Shown in pieces: positions 52,779 to 61,332 of a DNA stretch of 64,000 bases. The stretch is from assembly GCA_016195265.1 (NCBI GenBank), contig JACPZW010000084.1, forward strand, positions 1-64,000. The letters are read 5' to 3'. Below the pieces are notes generated by a model. The model searched no databases. It was not told where the DNA came from and worked only from the letters and a program-made list of their open reading frames with translations. The translations under genes were made by a program, and so were the position numbers. Positions within the stretch are counted from its first letter, which is position 1, and the number at the start of each line of letters is the position of its first letter. This DNA is from Acidobacteriota bacterium. GTDB lineage: Bacteria; Acidobacteriota; Vicinamibacteria; Vicinamibacterales; CAVVIG01.

Positions 52779-55112
52779 ATGCGTCGGACCGGGCCGCTCG
52801 CGTTCGTCATCATTTCCGCAATCATCTTCACCGCATCGACGGCCCTCGCGCAAACCGCCACGGTCAGCGGCACCGTGCACGACGAAACCGGCGGCGTGCT
52901 GCCGGGCGTCTCCGTCGAGCTGCGCAGCCCGAGCGGGACGGCGCAGGCCGCGGTGACGGACGCCACGGGATCGTATCGCATCGACGGCGTCGCGAGTGAC
53001 CGCTACCAGCTCTCGTTCTCGCTGATCAACTTTGCGTCAGCCCGGCGTGACGTCGTCGCCGCCGGCGCGGCGATCCGCGTCGACGTCGTGATGCACCTGG
53101 CCCTCAACGCCGACGTCGTGGTCACTGGCAAGCGGACGTTCACCAATCTCGCCGATGCGGAAAACCCCGCCGAAGATCTCGTCGGCATCGCGCAGTCGGC
53201 GAGCCAGGGCGCAATCACCGCCCGTCAGCTCGATGCGCGTCCGGTGATGCGCACCGGCGAGGTCCTCGAGACCGTCCCCGGTGTCGTCATCAGCCAGCAC
53301 AGCGGCGAGGGCAAGGCGAATCAGTACTACCTGCGCGGCTTCAATCTGGATCACGGCACGGACCTCGCGACGACGGTCGCAGGCATGCCGGTCAACCTGC
53401 CGACGCACGCGCACGGCCAGGGCTACTCGGATCTCAACTTCATGATTCCCGAGCTGGTGAGCGGCGTGCAGTTCTCGAAGGGCCCGTACTTCGCCGACCA
53501 GGGCGATTTCGCGACGGCGGGCGCCGCGAACATCAACTACGTGAACGTGCTCGATCACGCGATGGCGCGCGTCTCCGGCGGCGACGAAGGATTCGGCCGA
53601 GCGATCGTCGCCGGATCATCCGCAGCCGGACGCGGACGCCTGCTGGCGGCGCTCGAGGTCGAGCACAGCGACGGTCCGTGGGTGAATCCGGACGCATTCA
53701 AAAAGGTCAACGGCGTCGTGCGCTACAGCCTGGGCAACGCGGTCAACGATCTCGCGATCACGGGCATGGCGTATCGCGGGACGTGGAACTCGACGGACCA
53801 GGTGCCCCAGCGCGCCGTCGACAGCGGACTGATCAACCGATTCGGCGCGCTCGATCCGAGCGACGGCGGCGACTCGTACCGCTACAGCGGATCGGTGGAA
53901 TGGCAGCACTCGAACGGCAACGCGACCACCAAGGTGACCGCGTACGGCATCGGCTACGACCTGAGTCTGTTTTCGAACTTCACGTTCTTCCTCGACGATT
54001 CCGTGCACGGCGATCAGCTTCATCAGGCGGACCACCGGTTCATCACGGGCGGGAAGGTGAGCTATCGGCGGATTGATCGGTGGCAAGGCCACGAGGTGCA
54101 GAACACGGTCGGCGTCCAGGTGCGCAACGACGACATCGCGAACGTCGGGCTGTACCACACGCAACAGCGAAACCTGCTCGACGTCATCCGCCAGGACGCG
54201 GTCGTGGAGACGAGCGGCGCCGTCTACGCGCAGAACGAGATCGCGTGGTCGCCGTGGTTGCGGACGCTTGCGGGCGCACGCGTCGACGGCTATCGCTTCA
54301 ACATCGCCGCTGGCGATCCCGTCAATGGCGGCACAGAGACCGCGGGCCTGGTGAGCCCGAAGGGCGGCGCGGTCCTCGGCCCGTGGAAGGGGACCGAGAT
54401 CTACGGCAACGGCGGTTTCGGATTTCACAGCAACGACGCGCGCGGCACGACGATCACGCGCGATCCGTCGACGGGCGAGACTGCGGATCGCGTGACGCCG
54501 CTCGTCCGCGCGAAGGGCGCCGAGGTTGGCGTGCGCACCGTGGCGATCCCGCACGCGCAGAGCAGCGTGTCCGTGTGGTCGCTGAATCTCGATTCGGAGC
54601 TCGTGTTCACCGGCGATGCCGGCACGACCGAAGCGAGCCGTCCGAGTCGTCGCTACGGCGTCGAGTGGGCCAACTATCTCGCGCCGCGGCCGTGGCTGAT
54701 CTTCGACGGTGACGTGTCGTGGTCGCAGGCGCACTTCACGGACTTCGATCCAGCCGGCGATCGAATTCCCGGCTCCGTCCAAACGGTCATCTCGGCCGGT
54801 GCGACGCTCGACAGTCTTCACAACGTCTTCGGCAGCGTCCGCCTCCGCTACTTCGGACCGCGCGCGCTCATCGAGGATGGCTCCGTGCGTTCGAAGGCGA
54901 CGGCGCTCCTCAATCTCGAGGCGGGCTACAAGCTGTCGGCGCGCGTGCGCTTCGGATTGGATGTGTTCAACCTGCTCGACGCCGCCGACAGCGACATCGA
55001 CTACTACTACACGTCGCGCCTGCGCGGAGAACCGGCCGACGGCGTCGACGATATCCACCTGCATCCCACGTTGCCGCGGACGGCGAGAATCAGTCTGACG
55101 ATCGGCTTTTGA
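52779..55112 (+). CDS. TonB-dependent receptor with carboxypeptidase-regulatory N-domain
   Basis: A 777-residue receptor. A signal peptide ends at ALAQ (residue 25). Residues 28-110 are a CarboxypepD_reg domain (ATVSGTVHDETGGVLPGVSVELRSPSG). The plug has TGEVLETVPGVVISQHSGEGKANQYYLRGFNLDHGTDLATTVAGMPVN, close to the FecA/siderophore and metal-chelate receptor type, with a His-containing loop NLPTHAHGQGYSDLNFMIPE. The barrel ends ARISLTIGF. The His-rich plug loop and the neighbouring copD suggest copper or another metal chelate. It converges with the ferritin-like gene across a REP-like pair. Confidence 0.93.
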   Translation: MRRTGPLAFVIISAIIFTASTALAQTATVSGTVHDETGGVLPGVSVELRSPSGTAQAAVTDATGSYRIDGVASDRYQLSFSLINFASARRDVVAAGAAIRVDVVMHLALNADVVVTGKRTFTNLADAENPAEDLVGIAQSASQGAITARQLDARPVMRTGEVLETVPGVVISQHSGEGKANQYYLRGFNLDHGTDLATTVAGMPVNLPTHAHGQGYSDLNFMIPELVSGVQFSKGPYFADQGDFATAGAANINYVNVLDHAMARVSGGDEGFGRAIVAGSSAAGRGRLLAALEVEHSDGPWVNPDAFKKVNGVVRYSLGNAVNDLAITGMAYRGTWNSTDQVPQRAVDSGLINRFGALDPSDGGDSYRYSGSVEWQHSNGNATTKVTAYGIGYDLSLFSNFTFFLDDSVHGDQLHQADHRFITGGKVSYRRIDRWQGHEVQNTVGVQVRNDDIANVGLYHTQQRNLLDVIRQDAVVETSGAVYAQNEIAWSPWLRTLAGARVDGYRFNIAAGDPVNGGTETAGLVSPKGGAVLGPWKGTEIYGNGGFGFHSNDARGTTITRDPSTGETADRVTPLVRAKGAEVGVRTVAIPHAQSSVSVWSLNLDSELVFTGDAGTTEASRPSRRYGVEWANYLAPRPWLIFDGDVSWSQAHFTDFDPAGDRIPGSVQTVISAGATLDSLHNVFGSVRLRYFGPRALIEDGSVRSKATALLNLEAGYKLSARVRFGLDVFNLLDAADSDIDYYYTSRLRGEPADGVDDIHLHPTLPRTARISLTIGF

Positions 55113-55115
55113 GGC

Positions 55116-55178
55116 CTGTGGGGCGGGTCCTTCTGGACCCGCCTGATCAGCCGGGTCCGAGAGGACCCGGCCTACGTG
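55116..55178. repeat. REP-like paired hairpins between convergent genes
   Basis: GGCGGGTCC-TTCT-GGACCCGCC, TGATCA, then GCCGGGTCC-GAGA-GGACCCGGC and CTAC. It fills most of the 82 bases between the TonB receptor stop and the ferritin-like gene stop, with no T-tract. Confidence 0.9.
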
Positions 55179-55194
55179 TCTCGCCCTCCGTCTG

Positions 55195-55653
55195 TCAGGT
55201 CGTCGGCTTCGCCACGAGTTTCAGGGGGGCCGCCTCGCGCACGACCTCGAGGATCTCCTGCACGTGTTCGGTTTCCACCGCGATCTGCCTGCGGATGAAA
55301 TCCTCCAGCGCCCCGTGGCCCGACACCCGCGGCAGAAACTCCTCGTAGGCGTCCAGCGCCTGCTGCTCGACTTCAAGGGCTTCCGCCAGCGCGTCCTCAG
55401 GACGCATCGGACCGCCGCTCAGCGACAGGTTGATCCGCAGCGTCGGGACATGACCCAGGGAACGAATCTGCCTCGCGATCGCATCCGCGTGTTCCAGGGT
55501 TTCCTTCAGCGCCTCGTCGAAGAACTTCTCCGCGGCGGCCCGACCCTTTCCGCGCAGCCGGAAGCGCATCTGAAAATATCGCAGACAGGCCTCGGCCTCT
55601 TCGGCCATCAGGCGATTCAAGTCCTCCACGACGTCGGTGCCATCCGTGCGCAT
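55195..55653 (-). CDS. Ferritin-like (bacterioferritin-type) protein
   Basis: A 152-residue four-helix protein. Metal-ligand-type Glu and His recur in the right helices: LNRLMAEEAEACLRYFQM, LKETLEHADAIARQI, LEVEQQALDAYEEFL and IAVETEHVQEILEVV, which matches the E, ExxH, E, ExxH pattern of ferritin-like diiron sites. It is shorter at the ends than classical Bfr, and the Met ligand for heme is not obvious. It starts 13 bases after the DtxR-family gene, so iron-responsive expression is likely. It may store or detoxify iron, or be a Dps-like or rubrerythrin relative. Confidence 0.85.
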   Translation of the reverse strand: MRTDGTDVVEDLNRLMAEEAEACLRYFQMRFRLRGKGRAAAEKFFDEALKETLEHADAIARQIRSLGHVPTLRINLSLSGGPMRPEDALAEALEVEQQALDAYEEFLPRVSGHGALEDFIRRQIAVETEHVQEILEVVREAAPLKLVAKPTT

Positions 55654-55666
55654 TGGTCCGTGCCCC

Positions 55667-56194
55667 CTAAACGGCGCGTTTCAACTCGTCCATCGGACAC
55701 TCGCCCTTGCACAGATCGCAGGTGCGGCTCTTGGGACACGTGTCGTGAAAGCGGCGAAACCGTTCGACCAGGTTCCTGGCGGCCGGGGGACCTGAGATCA
55801 GAAATCGGAGAAACTGCGCCAGCCGCTCGCCGGTCGAATGGCTGATGAGGTGCTCGATCTTGCAGCTGTCGATCTCCGCCTGCGCGTCGGGAATGCCCAG
55901 CACGTCGGACAGAAACGCCTTGAGGATGAGGCGCTTCGCCAGCACCGATCGCACGATCTTCAGACCCTTGGGCGTGAGTCTCACCAGATGATGCTCGTCG
56001 GTTTCGACCCACGCGCGTTTCTTGAGGGCGCGCAGGTTGATCGACACGCTGCCGCGCGTGATGTTGAGCCGGCGCGCGATGTCCGAGACGCGCGCCCAGC
56101 CGCCGTAGGCCGCGCCCACGTGATAGATGGCGAAGAGATGATGCGCGGCGCTGTGCGTCAGCTCGTTGGCTTCGAAGTGCTTCCACGTGTCCAT
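55667..56194 (-). CDS. DtxR/MntR-family metal-dependent regulator
   Basis: A 175-residue regulator. Residues about 15-75 are a winged helix (THSAAHHLFAIYHVGAAYGGWARVSDIARRLNITRGSVSINLRAL). The dimer domain follows, with metal ligands in DSCKIEHLISHSTGERLAQFL: C-x2-E-H is the DtxR/IdeR arrangement, whereas MntR has Glu in the Cys position, so Fe2+ may be the corepressor. There is no SH3-like third domain. The C terminus has CPKSRTCDLCKGECP, four Cys, possibly an extra metal site. It sits first in an operon with the ferritin-like gene and diverges from the CbiX-TonB receptor gene. The ATG at 56194 is preferred over one inside its own promoter. Confidence 0.9.
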   Translation of the reverse strand: MDTWKHFEANELTHSAAHHLFAIYHVGAAYGGWARVSDIARRLNITRGSVSINLRALKKRAWVETDEHHLVRLTPKGLKIVRSVLAKRLILKAFLSDVLGIPDAQAEIDSCKIEHLISHSTGERLAQFLRFLISGPPAARNLVERFRRFHDTCPKSRTCDLCKGECPMDELKRAV

Positions 56195-56200
56195 GTGATT

Positions 56201-56233
56201 TATATACAGCTCACGTGATTGATATGTCAATCA
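56201..56233 (-). promoter_or_regulatory. Promoter and operator of the DtxR-family gene
   Basis: On the minus strand TTGACA (56225-56230), an 18-base spacer and TATATA (56201-56206) form a good sigma-70 promoter whose -10 ends 6 nt before the ATG. TGATTGA-TATG-TCAATCA (56216-56233) is a perfect 7-base-arm inverted repeat over the -35, suited to autoregulation by the DtxR-type protein. Confidence 0.65.
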
Positions 56234-56280
56234 TATTCGTGCTAGTGTCCTCGTCAGGTCGACTCGCACACGCGGGACGA

Positions 56281-56320
56281 CACAACAAAAGCCCGCCCCG
56301 TGCGGTAACACGGAGCGGGC
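56281..56320 (-). terminator. Terminator-like hairpin with T-run on the minus strand
   Basis: Arms 56291-56302 and 56309-56320 form a 12-base stem with one mismatch and a CGGTAA loop; on the minus strand it is followed by TTTTGTTGTG. It lies between the divergent starts, upstream of the DtxR-gene promoter, and would stop transcripts running from the receptor gene side towards the regulator. A leader element is the alternative. Confidence 0.5.
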
Positions 56321-56428
56321 CACGTCGAACGCTGGTCCGGACAGACCTTGTCAACCGCTCACGCGCCTGACGCATCCGACGCTCTCATTGTAGAGCGGCT
56401 TTCGTCGGCGCCACCGAAGGAGTGCTCT

Positions 56429-59400
56429 ATGCGCCGACTTCCGCTCTTCATCGCGTTCTCCCTCTCCCTCTTCCTGTTCAATCCCTCCACGAGTCCCGCA
56501 CAGCCGGCACCTGCCGACAGGCTGGGCGTTCTGGTGATCGCGCACGGCGCCGGTCCCGCGTGGAACGCGCCGGTCGAATCGGCGGTGCGATCGGTTCGCG
56601 AGACCACACCCGCGGAGGTGGCGTTCCTGATGGGCAGCGGCTCGAAGCCGCAGGCGGCCTACGACCGTCTGGTGCAGGCGGGCGCGACGCGCGTGGTCGT
56701 CGTGCCGCTTCTGATTTCCTCGACCAGCCCGCACGCTGAGCAAATCCGCTTCATTGGCGGCGCGCGGCCCGATTATCCGCACGCCGAGCACATGGCCCTG
56801 ACCCAGGTGAAAGGTCCGGTGCCCATTGCGAGCGTGACAGCCGCGATGGACGACCATCCGCTGATCGCCGACATCCTTGCGGACCGCGCGAAAGTGCTGA
56901 GCCGCGACCTTGCGCGGGAGACGCTGGTGATCGTGGCGCACGGCCCGAACGAGGACGACGAGGCCGCCGTATGGACAGCCACGATCGAGCGCCTTGCCAA
57001 CCAGGTTCACAGGAACCTGCCGTTCCGGCGCATCGAGGTTCGACTATTGCGCGACGACGCGCCGAAGCCCGTGAAGGATCGGGCGCTCGCGGAACTGCAC
57101 GACAGCGTGGCGGCGCACGCCCAGGCCGGCCGGGTGGTGGTCGTCCCGCTGCTTCTGTCGCGAGGTTCCGTCGCCGACGAGATCCCCGCGGCGCTCCGCG
57201 GCCTCGACTTCGCCTGGGACGGCCGGACCCTGCTGCCCGATGATCGCATCGCGCAGTGGATTCTCGCGCGAGCGGGGCAGGCGGCGGCGTCGTCTGCATC
57301 GCTGCGCCCGCAGCCCGGTCCTGACGCCTCGGCGTCGGGCGTCGTCGGGAGTGTGACCGACACGACGGGATTGCCGATTGCCGGCGCGGTCGTCATCCTG
57401 CGCAACGAGGCCACAGGTCTGGAGCGCACCGACCGTACGACGACGACCGGCGCGTTTTCATTTCGTGAGCTTGCGTTCGGCCGTTATCAGATTGTCGCGA
57501 GCGTTGCCGGCTTTGCCGCGTCCTCAACCGCACTCACTGTCCCGGCGGTGGTGCCCGTCGAGGTCGTGCTGAAGCCCGCGGCGTACGAGGAACTGGTCAC
57601 GGTCGTTTCGGCCGGACGGCGAGACCGGCTCCGCACCTCGGAGAGTGCGCCCGTCACCGTGCTCGGCGGCGAGGCGATTCGCGATGCTGGGCACGAGACA
57701 GTCGGCGACGCGTTGCGCGAGGTCGCGGGCGTCGTGACGAGGAGGGGATCGGAAGGGACAGGCGCGGCCGGCGAGCAGATCCAGGGCATCGACTCGCGCC
57801 AGGTGCTCGTGCTCATCGACGGCCAACCCGTCGTGGGCGCGCGCGGCGTCAAGAGCGGCGTCCTCAATCTCGATCGCGAATCGACGCTGCGGCTGGATCG
57901 CGTCGAGGTGGTGAAGGGCGCCGCCTCGGCGCTGTACGGCTCGGACGCGATCGGAGGCGTGATCAACCTCATCAGCCGAGATCCGCACCGGCCGCTTGAA
58001 CTCGATGCGCATGCGTCGAGCGGCAGTCAGGGTGCGGCGGACGTCACGGCTGACGCGGGCGGCCTCGGGCGCTGGGGCACGATGTTCATGAGCGCCGGCC
58101 GGCATCAACGGGATTCATTCGACTTGACGCCGTCGACGCCGGATACCACCGGCGCCGCGCTGCGGCGGCATGACGTGTCCGCCCGCGTCTCGACCTCGCC
58201 GACGCCGCCCCTGCTACTGAGCAGCACGATCACCGGCTACTGGAATACCCAGAGCGGCCGATCGGTGGGCGAGCTCGGCCCGGAGGAGGATCGCACGCCG
58301 AGCGACGCGCAGACCTATGGCGCGCGTGCGCAATGGCAACCGGACTCGCAGACGACCGGCGAGGTGCGCGCCTACCGCGGACGGTACCAGGAGACGTCCG
58401 ATGGCTTTCTGCTGAACACGGCGCAGACGCCCCTGGAGCCCGGCGATCTGTATCAGGGACTCTCCAAGGTCGACGGATCGATCGCCCGCACGTTCGCGGA
58501 CCGTCACCAGTTGCGGGGCGGCGTCGAGTGGATGCACGACACCTATCGCGGCCGGAACCGCATTCGCGACGCCGAAGGCAACACGGCCACGACGCGGGTG
58601 GCCTGGGGCCAGTACGAAGTCCATCCGGCGAGCGCGCTGACCGTGACGACCGGCGTGCGCGTCGACAATCACTCGGCCTTCGGCACTGCCGTTTCGCCGA
58701 AAGCCGCCGCCAACCTCCGGCTCGCCGACAGCGTGAGCGCGCGCGTTTCCTTCGGTCGCGGATTCCGCGCGCCGGATCTGGGCCAGCTGTATTACCGCTT
58801 CCTCAACCCCACCAATCTCTATCAGGTCATTGGCAATCCGCTGTTGCAGCCGGAGCGATCCGGCTCGTGGCAGATCGGCCTCGAGACGCGACATGGCAGT
58901 CGCGCTCACATGAGCGTGAACGTCTTCCGGAACGACGTCACGAATCTGATCGAATCCACGAGCCTGGGCTTCATCATCACGCCCGCGCAACTTGCTGCCG
59001 TCAGCGCCGCCGAACATCTCGACCCTGACTTCAACGTCCAGCTCAATCGTCTGCTGTTTCTGTACAAGAACGTCACGCACGCGCGGACCAAAGGCGTGGA
59101 ACTGAATGGCGACGTGCGCCTCTCCGCTGCGGTGCGGCTCAGCGGCTCGTACGCGTACTTGGATGCGCTCAACGCGGAGTCCGGCCTGGCCCTGATCGGT
59201 CGCAACAACCAGCAGGGGATGATTCGTCTGGACTGGACTCCGGCCCGGACTGGCCTGCGGGCGAATCTTCGAAGTGGTTTCTACAGCTCCTGGATCGTGT
59301 CGCGTGCGACCACTGCGGCCGGTGCCGTCGACACGCGCGTGCCTGGATTTGCGTTGTGGGACGTGACAGTTGCCAAGACGCTTCTGCGAGGCGCCGAGGC

Positions 59401-59542
59401 GTTCGGTGCGATCGACAACCTGACCAACAGCCAGGATCCGAACACGGGGATCCGCTCGTCGACCGGTGCCGCGCTCCCGATCTATCGGCCGGAGTTCGGC
59501 AGGGCCATTCGGGCCGGCGTGCGTTGGAGCTGGTTGAAATGA
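56429..59542 (+). CDS. CbiX-like chelatase domain fused to TonB-dependent receptor
   Basis: A 1037-residue protein. A signal peptide (LPLFIAFSLSLFLFNPSTSPAQ) ends near residue 25. Residues 32-160 and 165-285 are two lobes of a CbiX/SirB-type chelatase fold: LGVLVIAHGAGPAWN (H39), VVVVPLLISSTSPHAEQIRFI (H102), then TLVIVAHGPNEDDEA (H171), VVVVPLLLSRGSVADEIPAAL, where the second His of lobe two is missing. Residues about 300-375 are a CarboxypepD_reg domain, 390-500 the TonB plug (SAPVTVLGGEAIRDAGHETVGDALREVAGVV), and the rest a BtuB-like barrel ending RAGVRWSWLK. The chelatase would face the periplasm. Control by the divergent DtxR-type gene is likely. Metal or metallo-tetrapyrrole uptake is inferred; cobalt, nickel, iron and zinc are all possible. 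Confidence 0.88.
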   Translation: MRRLPLFIAFSLSLFLFNPSTSPAQPAPADRLGVLVIAHGAGPAWNAPVESAVRSVRETTPAEVAFLMGSGSKPQAAYDRLVQAGATRVVVVPLLISSTSPHAEQIRFIGGARPDYPHAEHMALTQVKGPVPIASVTAAMDDHPLIADILADRAKVLSRDLARETLVIVAHGPNEDDEAAVWTATIERLANQVHRNLPFRRIEVRLLRDDAPKPVKDRALAELHDSVAAHAQAGRVVVVPLLLSRGSVADEIPAALRGLDFAWDGRTLLPDDRIAQWILARAGQAAASSASLRPQPGPDASASGVVGSVTDTTGLPIAGAVVILRNEATGLERTDRTTTTGAFSFRELAFGRYQIVASVAGFAASSTALTVPAVVPVEVVLKPAAYEELVTVVSAGRRDRLRTSESAPVTVLGGEAIRDAGHETVGDALREVAGVVTRRGSEGTGAAGEQIQGIDSRQVLVLIDGQPVVGARGVKSGVLNLDRESTLRLDRVEVVKGAASALYGSDAIGGVINLISRDPHRPLELDAHASSGSQGAADVTADAGGLGRWGTMFMSAGRHQRDSFDLTPSTPDTTGAALRRHDVSARVSTSPTPPLLLSSTITGYWNTQSGRSVGELGPEEDRTPSDAQTYGARAQWQPDSQTTGEVRAYRGRYQETSDGFLLNTAQTPLEPGDLYQGLSKVDGSIARTFADRHQLRGGVEWMHDTYRGRNRIRDAEGNTATTRVAWGQYEVHPASALTVTTGVRVDNHSAFGTAVSPKAAANLRLADSVSARVSFGRGFRAPDLGQLYYRFLNPTNLYQVIGNPLLQPERSGSWQIGLETRHGSRAHMSVNVFRNDVTNLIESTSLGFIITPAQLAAVSAAEHLDPDFNVQLNRLLFLYKNVTHARTKGVELNGDVRLSAAVRLSGSYAYLDALNAESGLALIGRNNQQGMIRLDWTPARTGLRANLRSGFYSSWIVSRATTAAGAVDTRVPGFALWDVTVAKTLLRGAEAFGAIDNLTNSQDPNTGIRSSTGAALPIYRPEFGRAIRAGVRWSWLK

Positions 59543-59618
59543 TCTGTAGGGCGGGTCCTTCTGGACCCGCCTGCTCAGCCAGCCTGATCAGCCGGGTCCG
59601 AAAGGACCCGGCCTACTT
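59543..59618. repeat. REP-like paired hairpins between convergent genes
   Basis: GTAGGGCGGGTCC-TTCT-GGACCCGCC, an extra GCTCAGCCAGCC spacer, TGATCA, then GCCGGGTCC-GAAA-GGACCCGGC and CTAC. It begins just after the receptor stop and overlaps the last codons of the convergent permease gene. Confidence 0.9.
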
Positions 59619-60646
59619 GTCTGGCCAGCTCGGGCGCCTGGCCAGCCGAACTTGAAGAAGTACGCGCCGGCGGCGACAAGCAGCGCGCCGATCCACATGC
59701 GATTCGCGAGCAGAACCGCGCCGGCGAGCGCGATCGCGATGCCGGCGGCCCGGCGCCCGCGCAGAAAACGCCCGAGCGAGTCGCGTCCGAGCGCGCCGGC
59801 GATCAGCGTGACGAAGAACGCGAGGCTCGCGCCGAGGACGACGGCTGCGCCGGTCGGCACCAGGAATCGGTTCGACACGATCAGCCCGCCCGCGCCCGCG
59901 ACGAACGCCACCGCGACGCTCCACACCAGATACCCCCGCGCGCTGCGCGCGACGTTGCGCGCCGCCGCGGCGGGCACGACCACGAGCGCCTCGACGAGCA
60001 GCGCGCCGATGATCTTCAAGCTCACCACGATCGACAGCGCGAGCAGGAACGCGAAGAAGTAGTCGAGGAATCGCGAGTCTGATCCCTCGACGCCTGCGAG
60101 CGGCGGGCTCAGACTGTCGAGCAGCAGAGGGTTGTACTCGCGCGCGAGCAGCACCATCACGACGACGCCGACCGCGAGCAGCAGGAGCAAATCGCTGTCG
60201 GTGACCGTGAGCAGGCTGCCAAAAAGGATCGCCTCGACCTGGTGCACGTTGAACTGCCGCGTGACCGCGACGAGCAGCACGAGGCCGAGGCCGAGCGAGA
60301 GCGCGAGGAAGACGCCGATCAACGTGTCCGGCGGCAGCGACGACCGCCGCTTCACGTACACCATGCCGAGCGTCGCGAGCAGGCAGAAGCCGAACATGCC
60401 GGCATAGGGCGAATTGAGCGGCTCGCCGATCAGGAGTCCGAGCGAGACGCCCGTGAGCGCCGCCTGTCCGAGCGCCGCGCTGAAGAACGCCATGCGCCGC
60501 GCGACGACCAGATGGCTCAGGCCGCCCAGCATCGGCGTCAGCAGCAGGACGCACAGGAAGCCGCGGACGAGAAACGGATATTGGAAGTCGGCTGGCAGCA
60601 CGCCGCTGCGCGCGAGCCCCGTCACCCACGCGTAGAAGGACGTCAT
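59588..60646 (-). CDS. znuB: ZnuB/MntB-type metal ABC transporter permease
   Basis: A 352-residue permease of the metal (Zn/Mn/Fe chelate) ABC-3 family with about nine membrane spans. FLVRGFLCVLLLTPMLGGLSHLVVARRMAFFSAALGQAALTGVSLG is the conserved start and coupling region, and FFAFLLALSIVVSLKIIGALLVEALVVVPAAAARNVA the core of the second half. It is longer at the C terminus than usual, and the last residues ([11 protein letters not shown]-stop) are translated from a REP-like element, so the original stop has been replaced. Its ATG overlaps the TGA of the ATPase gene (ATGA). Confidence 0.92.
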   Translation of the reverse strand: MTSFYAWVTGLARSGVLPADFQYPFLVRGFLCVLLLTPMLGGLSHLVVARRMAFFSAALGQAALTGVSLGLLIGEPLNSPYAGMFGFCLLATLGMVYVKRRSSLPPDTLIGVFLALSLGLGLVLLVAVTRQFNVHQVEAILFGSLLTVTDSDLLLLLAVGVVVMVLLAREYNPLLLDSLSPPLAGVEGSDSRFLDYFFAFLLALSIVVSLKIIGALLVEALVVVPAAAARNVARSARGYLVWSVAVAFVAGAGGLIVSNRFLVPTGAAVVLGASLAFFVTLIAGALGRDSLGRFLRGRRAAGIAIALAGAVLLANRMWIGALLVAAGAYFFKFGWPGARAGQTSRPGPFGPG

Positions 60647-61332
60647 GCGAGTGCATCCGCCGGCGCACCGTCGGCCACGACGCGTCTGTCGAGGACGGTC
60701 ACGCGATCGCCGTGGCGCTTCACGCGCTCGTGATCGTGCGACACCATGAGCACGGTGACATCGTCCCGATCGCGTGCCGCGAGCAGGACGTCCTCGAGCC
60801 ACTGGCTCGCGGTCTGATCGAGCCCCGTCGCCGGCTCGTCGAGGATCAGAAGTTCGGGCAGCGGATCGAGCGCGTGCGCGAGCAGCACGCGCCGCAGTTC
60901 GCCGCCCGAGAGCACGGACAGCTGACGCCGTTCGAATCCGGCGAGGCCGACGCGCTCGAGCATCGCCCCGATGCGCCGCGCGGCGCCCCGGCCGACGCCG
61001 AAGCAGACGGGACGGCGCTGTCGCGTGAGCGCGAGAAAATCGGCGACGGTGACCGGCAGCGTACGATCGACCGCGAAGCTCTGCGGCACATAGCCGATGC
61101 GGCCGTTGCGCCGCCAGTGCGCGAGGATCCGGCCGTCGAATCTGATCTGCCCGAGGATGGCGTTGACCAGCGTGCTCTTGCCGGCGCCGTTGGGGCCGAC
61201 GATCGCGTGCAGCGTCCCGCGGGCGACCGTCAGCGAGACGTCGGACAGCAGCGTCTGGCCGTCGATCCGGACCGTCAGGTTCGAGACGTCAAGGATCGAC
61301 AAGGACGCCCGGGACGTCGCGCCGCCGCTCAT
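60643..61332 (-). CDS. znuC: ZnuC/MntA-type metal ABC transporter ATPase
   Basis: A 229-residue ATPase. Walker A is GPNGAGKST, the Q-loop is in GYVPQSFAVDRTLPVTVADFL (the family's typical YVPQ), the signature is LSGGELRRVLLA, Walker B LLILDEPATGLD, and the H-loop VSHDHERV. It powers the adjacent permease. It is coupled to both neighbours by 4-base overlaps (stop of the binding-protein gene at its start, start of the permease gene at its stop), so DUF-znuA-znuC-znuB form one operon. Confidence 0.93.
   Translation of the reverse strand: MSGGATSRASLSILDVSNLTVRIDGQTLLSDVSLTVARGTLHAIVGPNGAGKSTLVNAILGQIRFDGRILAHWRRNGRIGYVPQSFAVDRTLPVTVADFLALTRQRRPVCFGVGRGAARRIGAMLERVGLAGFERRQLSVLSGGELRRVLLAHALDPLPELLILDEPATGLDQTASQWLEDVLLAARDRDDVTVLMVSHDHERVKRHGDRVTVLDRRVVADGAPADALA

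Noticed and set aside
56234-56428. Cobalamin riboswitch upstream of the CbiX-TonB receptor gene.
   Set aside because: No B12-box-like GCCACTG element or suitable leader was found; only a terminator-like hairpin facing the other way.
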